DNA from: Oxyruncus cristatus
Taxonomy: Eukaryota; Chordata; Aves; Passeriformes; Cotingidae
Assembly: GCA_013399855.1 (NCBI GenBank)
Contig: VXAY01012532.1
Location: 1,211,163 to 1,275,162, forward strand
Length of the DNA stretch: 64,000 bases
Direction of reading: 5' to 3'
Each line of letters opens with the position of its first letter. Position 1 is the stretch's first letter. Shown here in pieces: positions 59,820 through 64,000 of this stretch. The translations under genes were made by a program, and so were the position numbers. Under the pieces are notes generated by a model. The model made no database searches, was not told the DNA's origin, and saw only the letters and a program-made list of their open reading frames with translations.

Positions 59820-60900
59820 GCAGATGAATTCGTCCACATGAATTCGTCAAGAACAAATCACAAGTTGGTCTGCTTCACTCTTAAGGAGGGTAAAAGGATT
59901 CACAACAGGGAAAAACAAGTGGTTAATATATATTTGAATTTCAGAAAGATTTTTGACAACATGTCACATAATAATTTTATATGAAAATTTAAGAAACAAG
60001 TTTAAGATTAAAGTACTATACAGTGAGTGAAAATTGTGTGAATGACCATAACCAGACAGTAGTTACTAATGAGTCTCTGAACAACTGAAAGACCTGCTGA
60101 CTGGAGGTCCATTATGGAATGCAGTATTTTCACTAAGAACTCAGACAACAGAATAGAAACCACATTAATTAGGTCTGCTAATATGCAACAGGAAGGCATT
60201 GCCAGAACTTAAAATAATTTTCAGAAATTGGAGCATTGCTTAGAAAAGAAGTTTGAAATGTTTGTACAGAAAAGCAGAAGGGATAAGGCTCAGGCAGAAA
60301 CAAACAGCTGTTCAGGATGGGGAAAACCAAATGACAGTCTGTGAGCTATAGCAGATCATAAGCTGAGCGAGAGTCACAGTCGTGCTACTGCAAAAAAACA
60401 GCAATCACCCTTCTGTGACTTGTATGGGAGAGCAGCCTGCAAAGTGCAGGAAGTAATCCTTCAACTCTGGCAGCAGAAAAGCTCTAGCTGGAATACTGCA
60501 CCCATTTTTGGGCATCAGATTTCAAAGAAAGAAATGAACTGTCTGAAAAAGCCCCGAGAGAAAAAAGAGATCAGAAATCCAGAAAACATGATCTAAGAAG
60601 AAAGACTCAGAGAACTGGAACTGACCAGGCTAAATTAGACAAAATGAAGAGTGAGCATAATAAAAATGCTATCACCAAGAAGCAGAGAACACTTTGTTCA
60701 CTGTGTCTACAGTGGATAGTGCTTGTATTGCAGCAAAAAAAAAGTTAGCCAAAACCTTGAAGAAACTTTTTTTCTTAGAGGTTAATTAAGGACTGGCTAC
60801 ATTGTCAGTCTCCACTACCGGAAGCTTTTAGAAGATCTGACAAATATTTTTCAGAGATGATCCAAAATTCTAACTCTTCCTTAAAACAAGAGGGGTTAGG
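59820..60900 (+). mobile_element. Ancient L3-like CR1 LINE remnant, ORF2 and 3' part
   Basis: Roughly 1.05 kb follows the order of an old amniote L3/CR1 element: TCGTCAAGAACAAATCAC (about 59845), then a frame reading YLNFRKIFDNMSH at about 59931-59969, where the family has [13 protein letters not shown]. Next comes a decayed RNRIETTLIRSAN-type block where GIESTLIKFAD is expected. The AGCTGGAATACTGCACCCATTTTTGGGC stretch is near 60487-60515. At the end, TTAAGGACTGGCTACATTGTCAGTCTCC and a GACAAATATTTTTCAGAGATGATC stretch match the segment just before the 3' UTR. The catalytic FADD is destroyed, with many stops and indels, so this is a long-dead copy. Limits are approximate to 30-50 bp. Confidence 0.82.
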
Positions 60901-62850
60901 AAAAGCTTTTGTAGTGTTTCAGTCATATTTTTTTAATTTAGAAAGTACTTTTTCCCAACTGCAGATGCGAGGTTGAGCAGCTGATCTGGCAGTACTAATG
61001 TGGACTAACAGGATTTTTTTTTAATCTTATTGCTATTTTATTTTCTGAGCTGTGCAAATATTTTAGAAGTTCTTTTTTTTCTCTCTTCCCCTCTTAAGAG
61101 TCAAACCAATGTAAATACATCAGTTATGAAATAAACAAAATAGTTTATTTAACCTCTGCCTTACAAGCTTTCCATTTCAACTGAGTATTAATAGGGGTTT
61201 AGTATAATGGATTTTTGAAATTACGGGCTATTTGGAACTAAAATACAAAGATCTGTATTTGGGAAAATGTGATCATGAAACCTGTCTACTTTTGCTGTAT
61301 GTTCTACATTTTTCAAGATGAAGCTTTCAAATTGAAAGAAAACAAGTTGTGAAATGTTTGACAAATAAAAAGGGGCTCAAAAATGTCTCTTGGACATTGC
61401 CATACTCAAGTCTGTCCTTTTCCATTCCCTCCTTGTTTATTACATATTCTGACTGAATGTATCCTGCTGTCATGGATAGATTAGGTAGTATTCCAAATGG
61501 TGTCTCAGATAAAATTTTGGTGAGCTGGACAAAAAAAAAAGTCCACCAAAAAGCATTAATAGAGATGGGCATGAAAACTGGGTAACTGGTAGTTGGCCAT
61601 GTGGCCAATTTCTTGGAAGAAGACTAAAACCCAGATAACACTGGCTTTGGCTGAAACTGCAACAGCTTGCTACCTGCCTTCGGTTCCTAAAAGGTACCCA
61701 ACACAACCATCAGCTATCCTTCCAAGGTGAAGTATGAGTAGATTACTGTTTGCATTTTCAGGAGAAGAACTGTACTTCCACATGCAAAGCAAGCCTCATT
61801 CATTCACTCAAGTTGTTGCAACTTTTGCAACTGTTCTCTGGCTTGCCACGCATTTGTGTAGCCAAAAAAACCTTTCCAAATATACGCACTGAACTTTTGT
61901 CTTTCATTAGGATGTTGATACTATGAACATGAGAAAACTCAAATACATCTGTCATGTATCTGTCTTAAGACTGATTCTGCACTCAAAGATCTAGCTTATG
62001 TTACTGACACTCAAGTAACCTTCATTTCATGCAGAGAATTTTTGGCCAGTGATTCTTCCCTTATGTAGCTGCAATGTCTCCAGGTTCATCAGGTTGTGAA
62101 CAAAAACATCTCTTTGCGCTGTAATGGTGGTGTAACCTTCTTCTAAATGCTTTCTTTGGTTATTCAAACAGCTGAAACAACCAAGCGGACCTAGCAAGGT
62201 CCCCGTTGACCTAGTTACAACTACACGATATGCTGGAGGAGGCACTAAAACTGTGCCACAGGACTGACTCATCTAAAAGACTGTCAACAGAGACCTGAGA
62301 ACACGTGAGATACCACGTGCCTGAGCACACCCAGCTTGGACCGCAGTCCCACGGACACGCCGACTGAGCAGAAAAGAAAGCATTCAGGCACAAGGTATGG
62401 GACAATTAGTGATACCGCACTTAACATCTCTTCAGAAAGCAATTTTTCAGCGCTCTGCCTTTCCTTAGACTGAGCATTTTGACTGAATGAAAGTCTCTTA
62501 CTGTCCAATGCTGTACATGCCCTACAGAGGAGAGACAGCCTAAGGATGCTATTTCACAGTCTGTTTAAACAGATGCAATTCTTCTGCTGCCTCAAAGGGA
62601 CTGCTTTCCCCTGCACCAACTGTACAATTCCATGTTTCCTCTCTCTTCTTGTACAAGCATTATCAGGAACACTAACAAGAGTACATGAAAGCAGTAAGGC
62701 AACCCTTTTAGCAGAGCAGTGCCTTAGATCAGTTCAAAACACTTGGGAGACCATACTTTACAGCAAATTTTACAACTTTTCCATAACTAAGGTAGTTAAA
62801 ATATTTAATGTAATATAGTGTAAAATAACATAAAACAGATAATGAAATTA
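60901..62850. other. Non-coding DNA, nothing recognised
   Basis: No gene, RNA or dated mobile element was recognised. Open frames are at most 93 codons. Confidence 0.5.
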
Positions 62851-63352
62851 AAGAATCACAGAATCACACAATCATGTAGGCTGGAAAAGATCCCTGAGAT
62901 CATCAAGTCCAACCTTTGACCTAACACCACCTTGTCTAGTAGACCAGCACTTGGTCTTCTTAAACATCATACCACTGGATTCAGCCCATTTTTCCAGTCT
63001 GTCCAGGTCCCTCTGCAGAGCCCTCCTATCCTCCAGCAGACTGACACTCCCCCCCCAACTTGGTGTCGTCTGCAAATTTGCTAATGGTGGACTCAATCCC
63101 CTCATCCAGATCATCAATAAAGGTATTAAACAGGTCTGGGCCCAACACTGATCCCTGAGGGACACCACTAGTGACCGGCTGCCAACTGGATGCAGCCCCG
63201 TTCACCACCACTCTCTGGGCCCGGCCCTCCAGCCAGTTCTTAACCCAGCACAGAGTGCCCCTGTCCAAGCTGTGGGCTGCAGCTTTTCCAGGAGAATGGT
63301 GTGGGAGACGATGTCAAAGGCTTTGCTGAAGTCCAGGTAGACCACATCCATA
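62851..63352 (-). mobile_element. CR1 LINE, 5'-truncated, reverse-transcriptase end plus 3' tail
   Basis: On the minus strand the element enters in [13 protein letters not shown] (about 63310-63350) and passes [11 protein letters not shown] (near 63152-63172) and [12 protein letters not shown], where the FADD catalytic motif is coded at 63062-63076. It then shifts frame in or near a run of eight C (63048-63055) and resumes as [19 protein letters not shown]. It ends with a short 3' UTR and the CR1 tail, read as AGAATCACAGAATCACAC on the + strand at 62851-62880. In life this enzyme copies CR1 RNA into DNA at the target site. This copy lacks the endonuclease and most of the RT domain, so it cannot act. 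It is the least diverged CR1 in the window. Confidence 0.95.
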
Positions 63353-64000
63353 GCTGTATATATTCAGGTTACTTCACATCTTTATGTACTATACAATTTC
63401 ACTACTGACAGTTCCCCAGTGTTAAGTATGTGGCTTTTTAATGCTTTTAAAAACATCAGCAAAGTTAAACCACACAGTAAGATTCTTTATCATACATCCC
63501 TTCCTTTGCTAACTGCATTTTACGATATTCCACTAGTTACTGCTAAGGAGAATTTACAACTCAAGGAGAGTTGACGGTAAGTTAAGAGAAGCACATCTCC
63601 ATTTACCAAGTGCAGAAAAAAACCCTGTCTGACAAAAAATAACCAACTACTGAAAAAAAAAGGTACTTTTGCATAAATTCTGATTTCAGTATTGTCTACC
63701 AGCTTTAAAACTCAAAATTAAATAGTCTGGAGTTTGCAAAAGCACAAAGTCAATGCAGCAAAGGGTAATGTAATGTAGAAATTCCAGTACAATTGAACTA
63801 GTAAGCACAACGTATATCGAACATCTTGGATTTATTTAACAGCACCTGTCAACCACGAGAGACGGAAGAACATGTCCTGCTGCTTGACAGAGTACCATGT
63901 GATAAATCCCTGAGGGGAAGAGAGGCCCAAGAAAGCTGGTTAATATTCAAGGGTCATCTTCTCCAAGCTCAAAGAAGCCAAGTAAAAACACCAGGGATCT
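63353..64000. other. Non-coding DNA, nothing recognised
   Basis: AT-rich sequence after the 5' truncation point of the CR1. No feature could be supported. Confidence 0.55.

Noticed and set aside
1..64000. tRNA, rRNA, CRISPR arrays, bacterial operons or a mitochondrial insertion
   Set aside because: I saw no cloverleaf with A/B boxes, no spaced direct-repeat array, no compact gene order and no mitochondrial gene sequence.

Overview
The window reads as avian nuclear DNA, AT-rich and almost gene-free. The best evidence for a bird is CR1 LINE sequence: several dated layers of it, including a copy whose reverse-transcriptase motifs are still legible and which ends in the usual CR1 ATTCT-type tail. 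There is also an older, L3-like CR1 remnant and fossil palindromic DNA-transposon-like repeats of the kind I associate with amniote genomes. The species cannot be named. There are no operons, ribosome binding sites, tRNA or rRNA genes, CRISPR arrays or other prokaryotic features.

Layout. 1-14.8 kb is unannotatable AT-rich DNA with four ancient MITE-like repeats (about 3.0, 8.3, 8.8 and 8.95 kb), a 125-bp AT-only tract (6.8 kb) and a 47-bp assembly gap inside an A-tract (11.6 kb). 14.8-16.05 kb holds two LTR-like promoter segments in the + orientation, one with four ATTGG boxes in front of a TATA box. 16-42.9 kb is non-coding apart from a GC-rich 530-bp block at 35.7-36.2 kb and a possible regulatory element near 34.0 kb. 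At 42961-43085 there is one candidate exon with a strong 3' splice site, a signal-peptide-like start and a strong 5' splice site; it is the only place where I would look for a gene. 47.98-52.92 kb contains a false tandem duplication. 53.3-53.8 kb is the body of a minus-strand CR1 whose 3' tail lies at 49.2 kb, because an LTR-like element is inserted in it. 59.3-60.9 kb and 62.85-63.35 kb hold three more CR1 pieces.

The most useful result is about the assembly. Single N characters at 50166 and 52587 join three contigs that overlap. The flanking contigs share an identical 99-bp overlap with each other and agree with each other, against the middle contig, at the one variable site inside it. The middle contig therefore looks like an alternative-haplotype contig inserted in error. 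All ORFs and repeats there are counted two or three times. No previously undescribed biological system could be supported in this window.
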